From NCBI RefSeq assembly GCF_047250385.1, contig NZ_JBLBVM010000045.1, positions 67,486-131,485 of the forward strand: a DNA stretch of 64,000 nt, in the 5' to 3' direction. Shown one piece after another: positions 9,524 through 18,782 of the stretch. Position 1 is the first letter of the stretch. Each line of letters opens with the position of its first letter. The DNA is from Glaciecola sp047250385. Its GTDB lineage: Bacteria; Pseudomonadota; Gammaproteobacteria; Enterobacterales; Alteromonadaceae. The notes under the pieces were generated by a model. That model saw nothing but the letters and a program-made list of their open reading frames with translations. It did not search any database and was not told the DNA's origin. The position numbers and the translations under genes were made by a program.

Positions 9524-11353
9524 CTAATCTTTCTTTGGACGACCAGCGCGCTTACGCTCGTTTTCAGTCAGTAGCTTTTTACGAATACGAATGCTAACTG
9601 GCGTTACTTCTACCAATTCATCGTCATCAATAAATTCTAATGCTTGTTCAAGTGTGTAAACAATTGGTGGTACTAGCGTTTGTGCTTCATCAGTACCCGA
9701 TGCGCGAACGTTAGTTAACTGCTTACCTTTAAGTGCGTTTACAGTTAGGTCGTTTTCACGGCTATGAATACCGATTACCATTCCTTCGTATACTTCCACA
9801 CCATGACCAATGAACATGCGGCCACGTTCTTGAAGGTTAAATAATGCGTTAGTTAGTGCTTTACCTGTTGCGTTAGCAATCAAAACACCATTCTTACGTG
9901 AGCCGATATTACCGCCTTTGTGTGGACCGTAGTGATCGAATGTATGATAAATAAGACCAGAACCTGAAGTAAGCGTCATAAAGTCAGTCTGGAAACCAAT
10001 CAAACCACGACTTGGAATAACGAAGTCGACACGAGTACGGCCTTTACCATCCGGGGTCATGTTAGTCATTTCTGCTTTACGCAAACCAAGTTGCTCAATC
10101 ATCGAACCTTGATGTTGTTCTTCAACGTCAATGGTTAATGTTTCGAATGGTTCCATCAACTGACCGTTTTCTTCTCTCAAGATAACTTCAGGACGAGATA
10201 CTGCTAATTCGTAACCTTCACGACGCATGTTCTCAATTAGGATGCCCAAATGAAGTTCACCACGACCAGAAACGCGGAATTTGTCTGGGTCACTCATCTC
10301 TTCAACACGTAATGCTACGTTGTGAATTAATTCATTTTGTAAACGCTCAAGGATGTTACGTGAAGTTACGTATTTACCTTCTTTACCAGCAAATGGTGAG
10401 GTGTTTACTTGGAAAGTCATGGTTACTGTTGGTTCGTCAACAGAAAGCGGAGGAAGCGCTTCAACAGCCGTTACGTCACAAATAGTGTCTGAAATTTTCA
10501 GTTCACCAAGACCCGTTACAGCAATAATGTCACCAGCTTGTGCAGAATCGATGTCGTGACGATCTAGGCCTAAGTAACCTAATACTTTACCTACTTTGCC
10601 GTTACGCTTTTCACCAGCTGCATTAACGATAGTCACTTGTTGGTTCAATTTAACAGTACCGCGAGTGATTCGGCCAACACCGATTACACCTACATAAGAG
10701 TTGTAATCTAGTTGAGAAATTTGCATTTGCAATGGACCATCTGGATCTGCATCTGGCGCAGAAACTTGGTCAACGATAGTTTGGAATAATGGAGTCATGT
10801 CTTCGCTAGGAACGTCATAATCCATTGTTGCCCAGCCATTGATTGCTGAAGCATAAACGACTTGGAAATCTAGTTGATCATCAGAAGCACCTAAGTTATC
10901 AAACAAATCGAAAACTTGATCAATAACCCAATCTGGACGAGCGCCTGGCTTATCGATTTTGTTAATAACAACAATTGGCTTTAAGCCTTGTGCGAATGCT
11001 TTTTGCGTAACGAAACGCGTTTGTGGCATTGGGCCTTCTTGTGCATCAACTAATAGAAGTACAGAGTCAGCCATTGACATAACACGCTCTACTTCACCAC
11101 CGAAATCGGCGTGTCCTGGAGTATCTACGATGTTGATGCGGTATTCATTCCAGTTAATTGCTGTGTTTTTAGCAAGGATAGTAATACCACGTTCTTTTTC
11201 AATGTCGTTTGAATCCATTACGCGCTCTTCAGCTGCGCCACGGCTCTCTAGAGTGCCGGATTGTTGAAGAAGTTTGTCAACTAGTGTTGTTTTACCGTGG
11301 TCGACGTGAGCGATAATCGCGATATTGCGCAAATTTGCAATGGATGAAGGCAT
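9524..11353 (-). CDS. typA: Translational GTPase TypA/BipA
   Basis: A 609-residue ribosome-binding GTPase related to EF-G and LepA that supports 50S assembly and growth in the cold or under stress. Seen: G1 motif AHVDHGKTTL (residues about 15-24), switch segment RGITILAKN, G3 DTPGHADF, G4 NKIDKPGARPDW, then a beta-barrel domain II (GVIGVGRITRGTVK), EF-G-type domains III and V, and the TypA-specific C-terminal domain with RSRGLIGFQTDF-like and LIYHTFDHYGPHKGG segments. Length matches E. coli TypA (607). The C-terminus is Lys/Arg-rich. It is monocistronic, with a terminator 26 bp after the stop. In enterobacteria it lies next to glnA in divergent orientation; here only a YceI-family gene separates the two, which supports the assignment. 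Confidence 0.97.
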   Translation of the reverse strand: MPSSIANLRNIAIIAHVDHGKTTLVDKLLQQSGTLESRGAAEERVMDSNDIEKERGITILAKNTAINWNEYRINIVDTPGHADFGGEVERVMSMADSVLLLVDAQEGPMPQTRFVTQKAFAQGLKPIVVINKIDKPGARPDWVIDQVFDLFDNLGASDDQLDFQVVYASAINGWATMDYDVPSEDMTPLFQTIVDQVSAPDADPDGPLQMQISQLDYNSYVGVIGVGRITRGTVKLNQQVTIVNAAGEKRNGKVGKVLGYLGLDRHDIDSAQAGDIIAVTGLGELKISDTICDVTAVEALPPLSVDEPTVTMTFQVNTSPFAGKEGKYVTSRNILERLQNELIHNVALRVEEMSDPDKFRVSGRGELHLGILIENMRREGYELAVSRPEVILREENGQLMEPFETLTIDVEEQHQGSMIEQLGLRKAEMTNMTPDGKGRTRVDFVIPSRGLIGFQTDFMTLTSGSGLIYHTFDHYGPHKGGNIGSRKNGVLIANATGKALTNALFNLQERGRMFIGHGVEVYEGMVIGIHSRENDLTVNALKGKQLTNVRASGTDEAQTLVPPIVYTLEQALEFIDDDELVEVTPVSIRIRKKLLTENERKRAGRPKKD

Positions 11354-11616
11354 GTTTTACTCTCAAAAATGTATACGAAGGGAAAAAGCCCCTAGGATTG
11401 TTGGGCGCGGATTGTACAGATTTATTCTACAATTAGCGACAAACTTCTACATTTTGCGCCCAAAAATAATCAAAACCTTAATAAACTCTTGATTATTGGT
11501 CAATGATTTTACAAAAATGCTGTAAATGTTGCGGTTCCAAGTCGACTTCTTAGTATCCATATCATTCTTACAGGCTGACTTACCCATTCCATGAGGCGTC
11601 GGAGTCCAAAGAAATG

Positions 11617-12249
11617 CTACTCATCGGTTTTTGTAAACTCACCTTCAATCATCACAGAGACTTCATCACCGATATTGGGTGCGTAAATCGTCATTCCCCA
11701 GTCGGTTCGTTTAATAATAGTCGTGGCAGAAAAGCCCAAAGTGGCCTTTCCGGTTAAAGGCTGTCGTTGCATTGCGCCATTAAATTTGACGTCCAGAGTG
11801 ACGGGTTTTGTTACTCCCAGAAATGTTAGGTTTCCGAGCATTTTCGCAGTTGTGTCACCTGTCATTTCTACCGATGTTGATACAAAGTTGATACTGGCAA
11901 ACTGCTTCGCATTGAACCAGCTCTCGCTAGTGGCGAGCGTGTTATCAAAATCTTCTTTTTCTGGATTTGGGTAAGCGGTCTGAATCGACATCGGGTTGAT
12001 GCTTGCACTGATTTTGCTTTTTGAAATATCAGAAGGAGAATAATCAATTGTAGCCTCAAAGTCGGTAAAGCGGCCGACATAGTTTGAAAGGCCAAAGTGG
12101 GACACCCTCCAGACCACAGAAGCGTGACTCAAATCTAAAGTATAATTTCCTTCAGGCATATCGCTAAAAGGGCTTTTAGCAAATACCCAAGAAATACAAC
12201 CGGCGACGCTTAAAGCAAAAGTGAAGAGAGCAATTTTCAGGTAATTCAT
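11617..12249 (-). CDS. YceI-family periplasmic/lipid-binding protein
   Basis: A 210-residue exported protein of the YceI family, a lipocalin-like beta-barrel that binds isoprenoids or other amphiphiles in the periplasm. Seen: YTLDLSHASVVWRVSHFGLSN-type opening (a hallmark of the family), FTDFEATIDYSP, LGNLTFLGVTKPVTLDV, and the ending TDWGMTIYAPNIGDEVSVMIE. The frame is open to 12282, but the ATG at 12247-12249 is preceded by AAGGAA and begins a signal sequence. The export signal is ambiguous: VAGC could be a lipobox (Cys18), or cleavage may occur after WVFA. It stands alone, divergent from glnA, with about 490 bp of regulatory sequence between them. Confidence 0.87.
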   Translation of the reverse strand: MNYLKIALFTFALSVAGCISWVFAKSPFSDMPEGNYTLDLSHASVVWRVSHFGLSNYVGRFTDFEATIDYSPSDISKSKISASINPMSIQTAYPNPEKEDFDNTLATSESWFNAKQFASINFVSTSVEMTGDTTAKMLGNLTFLGVTKPVTLDVKFNGAMQRQPLTGKATLGFSATTIIKRTDWGMTIYAPNIGDEVSVMIEGEFTKTDE

Positions 12250-12507
12250 TATGTCGTTCCTTAATGTGTGTTCATGAGTCAAGCTTAGCGCTTTTTAAAG
12301 CTTAGTTAGTCATTTGTTTTGTTTCTTATTGTTCTTACTGCACTAAAAGCTAAAAATAGCTAAATTAATTAGAAAATTTATATATAACTTGAACGCGAAG
12401 CTCACCGCTTAGTTGACCCAGAATCGCATAACTTACTTCACGGACTACATATCGAAAACCACGTTGCACAGAAAAAAACAATTGGATTATTTAATAGACT
12501 AGAGTTT

Positions 12508-12545
12508 TGCACTATTTTGGTGCGCAATGGGATCTTGTTGGTGCA
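12508..12545 (+). promoter_or_regulatory. NtrC (GlnG) binding sites upstream of glnA
   Basis: A near-consensus NtrC dyad, TGCACTATTTTGGTGCG, lies at 12508-12524 (family consensus TGCACY-N4-TGGTGCA). A half site TGGTGCA follows at 12539-12545, offset by about three helical turns from the first. The sites lie about 105-135 bp upstream of the sigma-54 promoter elements, the usual enhancer distance for NtrC activation of glnA. Confidence 0.8.
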
Positions 12546-12628
12546 GAAATAAGCGGGGAGTTGAGGCGTACTTTAAGTCAGGGCCGCGCTACGCCAGTAT
12601 TTTCAAGTATATTTATTTCATTGCTATC

Positions 12629-12644
12629 TGGCACGAATATCGCT
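12629..12644 (+). promoter_or_regulatory. Sigma-54 (RpoN) promoter of glnA
   Basis: TGGCACGAATATCGCT matches the -24/-12 consensus TGGCAC-N5-TTGCW in 10 of 11 fixed positions, with the GG and GC doublets at correct spacing. It lies 100 bp upstream of the glnA start and downstream of NtrC sites, giving the classic nitrogen-limitation promoter. Confidence 0.85.
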
Positions 12645-12743
12645 TATAGTTTTCCATAGCTATTTTCAAATGCTTAATAAAGCACTTTTTAGTATTTGTA
12701 TGGACCAAAACCTGTACAAGGACACTTTCAATCGGAGGACAGT

Positions 12744-14153
12744 ATGTCAATTGAGTCGGTATTAGAACTAATTAAAGAAAGCGAAGCGAAATTTATCGAT
12801 TTACGTTTCACAGATACAAAAGGTAAAGAGCAGCACGTTAGTATTCCTTCTCATCAAGTAGACGAAGACTTCTTCGAAGAAGGTAAAATGTTCGACGGTT
12901 CATCAATTGCTGGCTGGAAAGGCATTAATGAGTCTGACATGGTACTTATGCCGGACCCGTCTACTGCCGTATTAGACCCGTTTGCCGAAGAATCGCAGAT
13001 TAACATTACATGCGATATCCTCGAACCTTCAACGATGCAAGGCTATGATCGCGATCCTCGCTCCATTGCTAAGCGTGCTGAAGATTATTTGAAATCAACT
13101 GGCATCGGCGACACCGTGTTGTTTGGTCCAGAACCAGAGTTCTTCTTGTTCGATGATGTTCGCTACCATACAGATATGTCGGGTTCTTTCTTCAAAATAG
13201 ATGCTGAAGAAGCTGCATGGAATTCTGGTGCAGAATTCGAAGGCGGCAACAAAGGTCATCGTCCAGGTGTTAAAGGCGGTTACTTCCCAGTAGCGCCAGT
13301 AGATTCAGCGCATGACACGCGTGCTGCAATGTGCTTAGTAATGGAAGAAATGGGCTTAGTTGTTGAAGCTCATCACCACGAAGTTGCAACGGCTGGCCAA
13401 AACGAGATCGCTTGTAAATTTAACACGATGGTTAAGAAAGCAGACGAAATTCAAATCTATAAGTATGTTGTGCACAACGTTGCCGACGCTTACGGACAAA
13501 CAGCTACCTTTATGCCTAAGCCAATAGTTGGCGACAACGGTTCTGGTATGCACTGCCACATGTCTATCAGCAAAGGTGGTAAGAATACGTTTGCTGGTGA
13601 TAGCTATGCGGGTCTTTCTGAAGAAGCGCTTTACTACATTGGCGGCATCATCAAGCATGCTAAAGCAATCAATGCTTTTGCCAATGCTTCTACAAACTCT
13701 TATAAGCGTTTGGTTCCACATTTTGAAGCACCAGTTATGTTGGCATATTCTGCTCGTAACCGTTCAGCTTCAATTCGTATTCCATACGTTACTACAGAAA
13801 GAGCACGTCGTATCGAAGTTCGATTCCCGGACCCAACTGCTAACCCATACCTAGCATTTACTGCTTTGTTAATGGCTGGTCTTGACGGAATTAAGAACAA
13901 GATCCATCCAGGTGAGTCAATGGACAAAGACTTGTACGACTTACCTGCTGAAGAAGCGGCGCAAATTCCACAAGTAGCGAAATCTCTCGATGACGCATTA
14001 GAAGCATTGGATGCAGACCGTGAATTCTTAACAGCTGGTGGTGTAATGAGTGACGATATGATCGATGCATACATTGCTCTTAAAACTGCGGATTGTGAAA
14101 AACTTAACACATCAACTCATCCAGTTGAGTTCGAAATGTACTACAGCGTATAA
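12744..14153 (+). CDS. glnA: Glutamine synthetase, type I (GSI-beta)
   Basis: A 469-residue dodecameric enzyme that makes glutamine from glutamate, ammonia and ATP, the main ammonia-assimilation step. Seen: N-terminal beta-grasp domain (RFTDTKGKEQHVSIP), the Mg/Mn site MFDGSSIAGWKGI, GPEPEFFLFD, the NGSGMHCHMS loop, ATP-site KRLVPHFEAPV, RNRSASIRIP, and RIEVRFPDPTANPYLAF. The adenylylation site is present as Tyr398 in KDLYDLP, so activity should be controlled by GlnE. The frame is open from 12696, but ATG 12744 has an ideal GGAGG 6 bp upstream and gives the family N-terminus and the exact E. coli length. Transcription is probably from the sigma-54/NtrC promoter just upstream. ntrB and ntrC follow after one unrelated gene. 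Confidence 0.98.
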   Translation: MSIESVLELIKESEAKFIDLRFTDTKGKEQHVSIPSHQVDEDFFEEGKMFDGSSIAGWKGINESDMVLMPDPSTAVLDPFAEESQINITCDILEPSTMQGYDRDPRSIAKRAEDYLKSTGIGDTVLFGPEPEFFLFDDVRYHTDMSGSFFKIDAEEAAWNSGAEFEGGNKGHRPGVKGGYFPVAPVDSAHDTRAAMCLVMEEMGLVVEAHHHEVATAGQNEIACKFNTMVKKADEIQIYKYVVHNVADAYGQTATFMPKPIVGDNGSGMHCHMSISKGGKNTFAGDSYAGLSEEALYYIGGIIKHAKAINAFANASTNSYKRLVPHFEAPVMLAYSARNRSASIRIPYVTTERARRIEVRFPDPTANPYLAFTALLMAGLDGIKNKIHPGESMDKDLYDLPAEEAAQIPQVAKSLDDALEALDADREFLTAGGVMSDDMIDAYIALKTADCEKLNTSTHPVEFEMYYSV

Positions 14154-14232
14154 ACGCTCAATATTCAGTATCAGGAGTCGATAACTAAGTTATACATCGG
14201 CTTCAAGCTAACTGAATATAAAAAACTATACT

Positions 14233-14260
14233 AAAGCCTGTGTTTACAGGCTTTTTTTTT
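14233..14260 (+). terminator. Rho-independent terminator of glnA
   Basis: A perfect 9-bp stem AAAGCCTGT / ACAGGCTTT with a GTTT loop runs into a run of nine T (14252-14260), 80 bp after the glnA stop. Confidence 0.93.
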
Positions 14261-14305
14261 AACTTAAAACAGCTACACTGTAAATTCGCAACTTAGGTTA
14301 TTGAA

Positions 14306-14857
14306 ATGAATATTGTGAAGTTCTCAAAATCGACACGTTTTATGCTGCTAGTCATCGTGGGCTTAGCGCTTTCGGCTTCCGTCAACGCTGGCAAGATTTA
14401 TAAAACGGTAAACGAAGACGGGACGATAACGTATTCAGATCAGCCAACACCTGGTTCGGTTGAAGTCGACTTTGCATCTAATACAACAACAGTCGTTCAA
14501 AACCCCACAAGCAGAACCAAACAACTCATAACCATCAAGAAAAAACAGGCCGTTGAGCATACGCTAACCGTTAACTCACCTGCTGTTGAAGAAACTATCC
14601 GCAACAATACAGGGACCGTAAGCATTAGTGCATCCGTAACACCAAATGCTCCAGGCCACTACGAACTCTCTTTGCATGAGAAGAAACTTCGCTCAACTTC
14701 CGGTACTTTCTTAATTAAAGATCTGCCCCGAGGAGAATATTCCTACCAAATAAATTTCGTCAGCACTTCAGGCAAGGTAATTGCATCTTCTGAAGTAAGA
14801 CGCTTTTTTATGCACAAACCTTCAGCGCTAATTAAGCCTCAAAATAACAGCAATTAA
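14306..14857 (+). CDS. Exported DUF4124-domain protein
   Basis: A 183-residue exported protein of unknown function. Seen: signal peptide (residues 1-28, cleavage near VNA-G), then a DUF4124 domain of about 35 residues right after it (KIYKTVNEDGTITYSDQPTPGS), a Thr/Gln-rich linker, and a beta-rich C-terminal part (about residues 90-175) that resembles an immunoglobulin-like fold, with alternating hydrophobic residues and no Cys. It lies between the glnA terminator and ntrB, with the same orientation. Similar small DUF4124 proteins are often found beside glnA-ntrBC in marine gammaproteobacteria, but nothing shows a role in nitrogen control. No catalytic residues are recognisable. Confidence 0.75.
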   Translation: MNIVKFSKSTRFMLLVIVGLALSASVNAGKIYKTVNEDGTITYSDQPTPGSVEVDFASNTTTVVQNPTSRTKQLITIKKKQAVEHTLTVNSPAVEETIRNNTGTVSISASVTPNAPGHYELSLHEKKLRSTSGTFLIKDLPRGEYSYQINFVSTSGKVIASSEVRRFFMHKPSALIKPQNNSN

Positions 14858-14960
14858 AATTATCGTTGCACAGCTCATATAGAGCTTAAAAATAGTCCAA
14901 CTAATGCTTAGAGGGGCTATCTGTCGTTAGTTATTTAATTGCTTGCATAAATCGCTTAAT

Positions 14961-14986
14961 ATGGTGCATTGCACAAATTTGGTGCA
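14961..14986 (+). promoter_or_regulatory. NtrC operator in front of ntrB
   Basis: TGCACAAATTTGGTGCA at 14970-14986 is an almost perfectly symmetric NtrC dyad. An additional half site TGGTGCA (14962-14968) abuts it. The dyad ends 15 bp before the ntrB start codon, so bound NtrC would lie over or just after the promoter and repress ntrBC, as known for the glnL promoter of enteric bacteria. Confidence 0.78.
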
Positions 14987-15001
14987 AATGAAAAGGGCAT
15001 T

Positions 15002-16090
15002 ATGGACGACCGTTTAGCTGCAATCAATTTATCGCCGTTTCAACTTAGAAATATGTTGAAGACAGTTGTGATCATCATTACCGAACATTTTGACATTGTC
15101 TTTGTCAACGATGCGGCTCTAGCCATGTTGGAGACTGGTGTAAAACAAATTTATGATCGTAAATTTTACGAGTTCTTTTTGGAAAATGGCATTGAGCGTT
15201 CAACCTTTGAAGAGGCCTTAAGCAACCGCGAAGATTTCAATGAAACTGAAGTACAACTTTGTTTTAAAGACGGTCGTTGCGTGCTAACAGACATTACAGC
15301 CACATGCTTCGAAGCTGAAAATGAGCGCATGATGTTGTTAGAAATTAAGCAAATAGATAAGCAGAAAAAGATCACTCAAGAAACCATTCAGCACGCGCAA
15401 CAAAAAGCAGCACGCGAACTTGTACGAGGTCTGGCTCATGAAATTAAGAACCCATTGGGCGGTATTCGTGGCGCGGCGCAACTGCTTGAAAAAGAATTAA
15501 CGAACCCAGAACAAAAAGAGTTCACGCAAATGATTGTCGATCAATCTGACCGCTTGCGTTCGTTGGTTGATAGGCTGCTTGGACCTAATTCCTTGCCTCA
15601 ACTGCGCTGGACTAATATTCATGAAGTGATCGAGAAGGTCCGCTCCGTTGTGTTTGCAGATACGATGCACGATATTCAAATAGATCGTGATTACGATGTG
15701 TCGATTCCGGATGTCTACATTGATCCTGATATGCTGCAACAAGCTCTGTTAAATATTGCTCGCAATAGTATGCAAGCGCTCAAAACTGCGAATACCGAAA
15801 ATGCGAGGATCCTATTTAGAACGCGAATAGAACGTCAAACCGTTATAAAAGGCAAGCGCCATGCGCTAAGTGCACTCATCAGTATTACCGATAATGGGCC
15901 CGGTATTCCAACCGAGTTAAAAGATACGGTGTTCTATCCCATGGTGACAAGTAAACCTAACGGTAGTGGTTTGGGCTTATCCATAGCGCAAAATTTGACG
16001 AATCACCACGATGGCAAAATTGATGTTGAAAGTTTCCCCGGGCATACAGAATTTACTCTGTATTTACCAATTAAGAAAAGGCGCGAATAG
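15002..16090 (+). CDS. glnL: Nitrogen regulation sensor histidine kinase/phosphatase NtrB (GlnL)
   Basis: A 362-residue soluble two-component kinase that phosphorylates NtrC when nitrogen is short and dephosphorylates it, with PII, when nitrogen is plentiful. Seen: N-terminal PAS domain (about residues 15-120), dimerisation/phosphotransfer helix with His146 in GLAHEIKNPLGG, N box ALLNIARNSMQAL, G1 DNGPGIP and G2 GSGLGLSIAQNL. No membrane helices. The frame is open from 14969, but the ATG at 15002 is preceded by AAGGG, gives the family N-terminus (FQLRNMLKTVVI, as in E. coli NLLNSILL) and leaves the NtrC operator outside the gene. ntrC starts 2 bp after its stop. Confidence 0.96.
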   Translation: MDDRLAAINLSPFQLRNMLKTVVIIITEHFDIVFVNDAALAMLETGVKQIYDRKFYEFFLENGIERSTFEEALSNREDFNETEVQLCFKDGRCVLTDITATCFEAENERMMLLEIKQIDKQKKITQETIQHAQQKAARELVRGLAHEIKNPLGGIRGAAQLLEKELTNPEQKEFTQMIVDQSDRLRSLVDRLLGPNSLPQLRWTNIHEVIEKVRSVVFADTMHDIQIDRDYDVSIPDVYIDPDMLQQALLNIARNSMQALKTANTENARILFRTRIERQTVIKGKRHALSALISITDNGPGIPTELKDTVFYPMVTSKPNGSGLGLSIAQNLTNHHDGKIDVESFPGHTEFTLYLPIKKRRE

Positions 16091-16092
16091 TT

Positions 16093-17508
16093 ATGAACGA
16101 ACCAGTATGGATTGTCGATGACGACAGCTCTATTCGTTGGGTTTTGCAAAAAGCATTGCAGGCCGCAAATATTGCATGTGTTAGCTTTGAAAACCCAGAG
16201 GATTTATTGCTACAACTCCAATCGGGTCAAGCACCGCAAATCATAATTTCTGATGTGAGAATGCCGCAAATGGATGGCATGACACTACTTCAAGAAATTC
16301 ATCAGCATTATCCCGAAATGCCCGTTATCATTATGACTGCACATTCCGATTTAGATAGCGCGGTAAATGCCTATCAAGGAGGGGCATTTGAGTACCTACC
16401 AAAACCGTTTGATATTGATGAGGCTGTTACCTTAACCAAGCGCGCCATTGAACATGCTAACGAACAAAGTAAGTTAAAGCAGGTTCAACTTGTTAATCCT
16501 AGTGCTGAAATTATTGGTGAAGCACCAGCGATGCAGGAAGTTTTCCGTGCGGTAGGGCGTTTGTCTCGATCTTCGATTAGTGTTTTGATTAATGGACAGT
16601 CAGGCACGGGCAAAGAGCTTGTTGCACATGCTTTACACAAGCATAGTCCACGATCATCAAATACCTTTGTTGCTCTAAACATGGCAGCGATTCCTGCCGA
16701 CCTTGTTGAATCAGAGTTGTTTGGTCATGAAAAGGGAGCGTTTACCGGGGCACAAGCTGCTCGCCAAGGCCGCTTCGAACAAGCCAATGGCGGTACTTTA
16801 TTTTTAGATGAAATTGGTGATATGCCAATTGATGTGCAAACTCGCTTGTTAAGGGTCTTGGCCGACGGGCAATTTTATCGCGTTGGTGGGCATAACCCGG
16901 TAAGTGTGGATGTTCGCATTATTGCAGCGACTCACCAGAACCTTGAAAAACGGGTTGCCGAAGGTAAGTTTCGTGAAGATTTGTACCATCGTTTGAACGT
17001 AATTAGAATTCATATCCCATCGTTGAATGAACGCCGCGAAGATATTCCTATTCTGGCGAATCATTTTCTTGCAAAAGCAGGCAAAGAGTTAGGCGTTGAA
17101 GTTAAAACCTTGACCCCAGCGGCGGCGAAAGTCATTTCTCAAATCGCCTGGCCTGGTAATGTCCGCCAACTCGAAAATACCTGTCGTTGGCTCACTGTTA
17201 TGGCAAGTGGGCAAGAGATCCATCCAGCAGATTTGCCGCCTGAATTAATGGCAGCTCCTGAGGGCTTGAAAGTGGAAGCGTCTAGCCAGGATTGGACTAG
17301 TCTACTTGCCCAATGGGCTGATGCACAACTTGCAGAAGGACGCGATAATATTCTGGGCGACGCAATGCATACTTTTGAGAAAATATTATTGGAACGCGCG
17401 TTAAAATATACCCACGGGCATAAACAAGATGCAGCTAAAAAGCTTGGGTGGGGGAGGAATACTTTGACGAGGAAATTGAAGGAGTTGGATGGTGAGCAGC
17501 AATCATAG
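16093..17508 (+). CDS. glnG: Nitrogen regulation response regulator NtrC (GlnG)
   Basis: A 471-residue sigma-54-dependent activator. Seen in order: receiver domain with phospho-acceptor Asp54 (IISDVRMPQMDG) and Lys in YLPKPFD; AAA+ domain with Walker A GQSGTGKE, the sigma-54 contact loop GAFTGA, Walker B GGTLFLDEIGD, and arginine fingers near REDLYHRLNVI; and a C-terminal Fis-type HTH (ERALKYTHGHKQDAAKKLGWGRNTLTRKLKEL). Length matches E. coli NtrC (469). It is the second gene of ntrBC. Dyads matching its consensus are visible upstream of glnA and ntrB in this window, so target and autoregulatory sites can be seen together. Confidence 0.97.
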   Translation: MNEPVWIVDDDSSIRWVLQKALQAANIACVSFENPEDLLLQLQSGQAPQIIISDVRMPQMDGMTLLQEIHQHYPEMPVIIMTAHSDLDSAVNAYQGGAFEYLPKPFDIDEAVTLTKRAIEHANEQSKLKQVQLVNPSAEIIGEAPAMQEVFRAVGRLSRSSISVLINGQSGTGKELVAHALHKHSPRSSNTFVALNMAAIPADLVESELFGHEKGAFTGAQAARQGRFEQANGGTLFLDEIGDMPIDVQTRLLRVLADGQFYRVGGHNPVSVDVRIIAATHQNLEKRVAEGKFREDLYHRLNVIRIHIPSLNERREDIPILANHFLAKAGKELGVEVKTLTPAAAKVISQIAWPGNVRQLENTCRWLTVMASGQEIHPADLPPELMAAPEGLKVEASSQDWTSLLAQWADAQLAEGRDNILGDAMHTFEKILLERALKYTHGHKQDAAKKLGWGRNTLTRKLKELDGEQQS

Positions 17509-17733
17509 TAGAAGCTCGTAGTGTCAACTTTCTTTACAGAAAAATAAAAAAACAGAAGAAATTTTCTTAACTATATGATTTAAATGAACTATTTTTTTTG
17601 GCTCAGTTATTGCTTTCAACATTAAGAGTGAAGTAATTCATTCCTAACTCTTACCTTCATTCTTTTTGAAGGATGCCCAGCTAAAAATAATAAAAAGCTC
17701 AAAGTAAATAAATGTTCTCGAGGTATGAAAACA

Positions 17734-18615
17734 ATGATAAAGCTAATTAAAATTAAAACGATTCTAATGACTAGTGTTGCATTATTATCTTTAAGTGGCG
17801 CTGCAAACGCGGCTTTAATAAATTTAGATAACACTTATACATTGGCTCCGAACTTTAGTTCGCCGAGAGGCAATTTTCACCCTCAAGGTTTAGGGTATGA
17901 CACAGCTTCGGGTGAATTACTTTATATGCAGCAAAACGTGAGACGCATAGATCGTTCCGATATATTTGGTGTTTTTACAGGTTCTACATCGATAGATTTT
18001 TCTCATGGAACATCTGTGGCTGCGGATTCTACAAACTATTATTATAGTAACTATACAAGCAACGCAAACGGTCCTGACTTGTATTCCAAGAATAAAATTA
18101 CAGGTGTTCGCACTCAAATATCAAGTGATGTGCTCGCGTATGGAGGCTATCCAATAGATGTTAGAGACGGAAAAATGTACCGCTCTGAATATTCAACCAC
18201 CTACTCATGGGCTAATTTATCTTCGATACGTATTTCTAATTTAAGTACTATTGATTCAATTGATCAAACGGTTACGTTAGATACTTTATTTGGAATCGCT
18301 GATTTTGGTATAGACTCTGTTAACAATGAAGCGTGGGTTTTGGATTACAATGCAAATGCAGCGATTCGACGTTTTGACCTAACCACGGGTGCTTTACTGG
18401 ATGTTTTCGCGGTTGGAGTTGATGGATTGGATGCCGGCCTTACTTACGCCAATGGCAAGCTTTACGTATATGATTGGGTGGAAAATGGTCCAAGCACTTT
18501 GCGTTCTTACTCTGTATCAGGCGTGAATGTAGTGTCCGCTCCTGCCAGTTTACCAATGATTCTTGCCGGTATCATTGGTGTGTTCTTTATACGTAAATCA
18601 AGTATAGCGTCATAA
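17734..18615 (+). CDS. Secreted beta-propeller-like protein with PEP-CTERM-like sorting tail
   Basis: A 293-residue exported protein of unknown function. Seen: signal peptide (MIKLIKIKTILMTSVALLSL..., cleavage near ANA-A), a body of short beta repeats with aromatic and Asp/Gly-rich turns (for example GIADFGIDSVNNEAWVLDYN), and a C-terminal tail made of a VSAPASLP motif, a hydrophobic helix and RK-type basic end, which resembles the PEP-CTERM/exosortase sorting signal with Ala in place of Glu. The ATG at 17734 is favoured over 17725 because the GAGG at 17720-17723 is 10 nt away from it but only 1 nt from the first. A strong terminator follows. No exosortase is in the window. Confidence 0.65.
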   Translation: MIKLIKIKTILMTSVALLSLSGAANAALINLDNTYTLAPNFSSPRGNFHPQGLGYDTASGELLYMQQNVRRIDRSDIFGVFTGSTSIDFSHGTSVAADSTNYYYSNYTSNANGPDLYSKNKITGVRTQISSDVLAYGGYPIDVRDGKMYRSEYSTTYSWANLSSIRISNLSTIDSIDQTVTLDTLFGIADFGIDSVNNEAWVLDYNANAAIRRFDLTTGALLDVFAVGVDGLDAGLTYANGKLYVYDWVENGPSTLRSYSVSGVNVVSAPASLPMILAGIIGVFFIRKSSIAS

Positions 18616-18661
18616 ATAGTCACATTAATTAGTAGTGACATAGACGACAGAGACGACAGAG

Positions 18662-18691
18662 AGCCCCCGCGTATCAGCAGGGGCTTTTTTA
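18662..18691 (+). terminator. Rho-independent terminator after the PEP-CTERM-like gene
   Basis: AGCCCC at 18662-18667 pairs with GGGGCT at 18680-18685, with further GC pairing inside the loop, followed by six T. It is preceded by two tandem copies of AGACGACAG (about 18642-18660). Confidence 0.85.
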
Positions 18692-18782
18692 TTAGGAGTT
18701 CCTGCGAGCAAGAGATAATCGTATATGGGAAATAATGGTTTAGTTAATGAGCAAGATACAATATGTATTTATCATCCCACGA

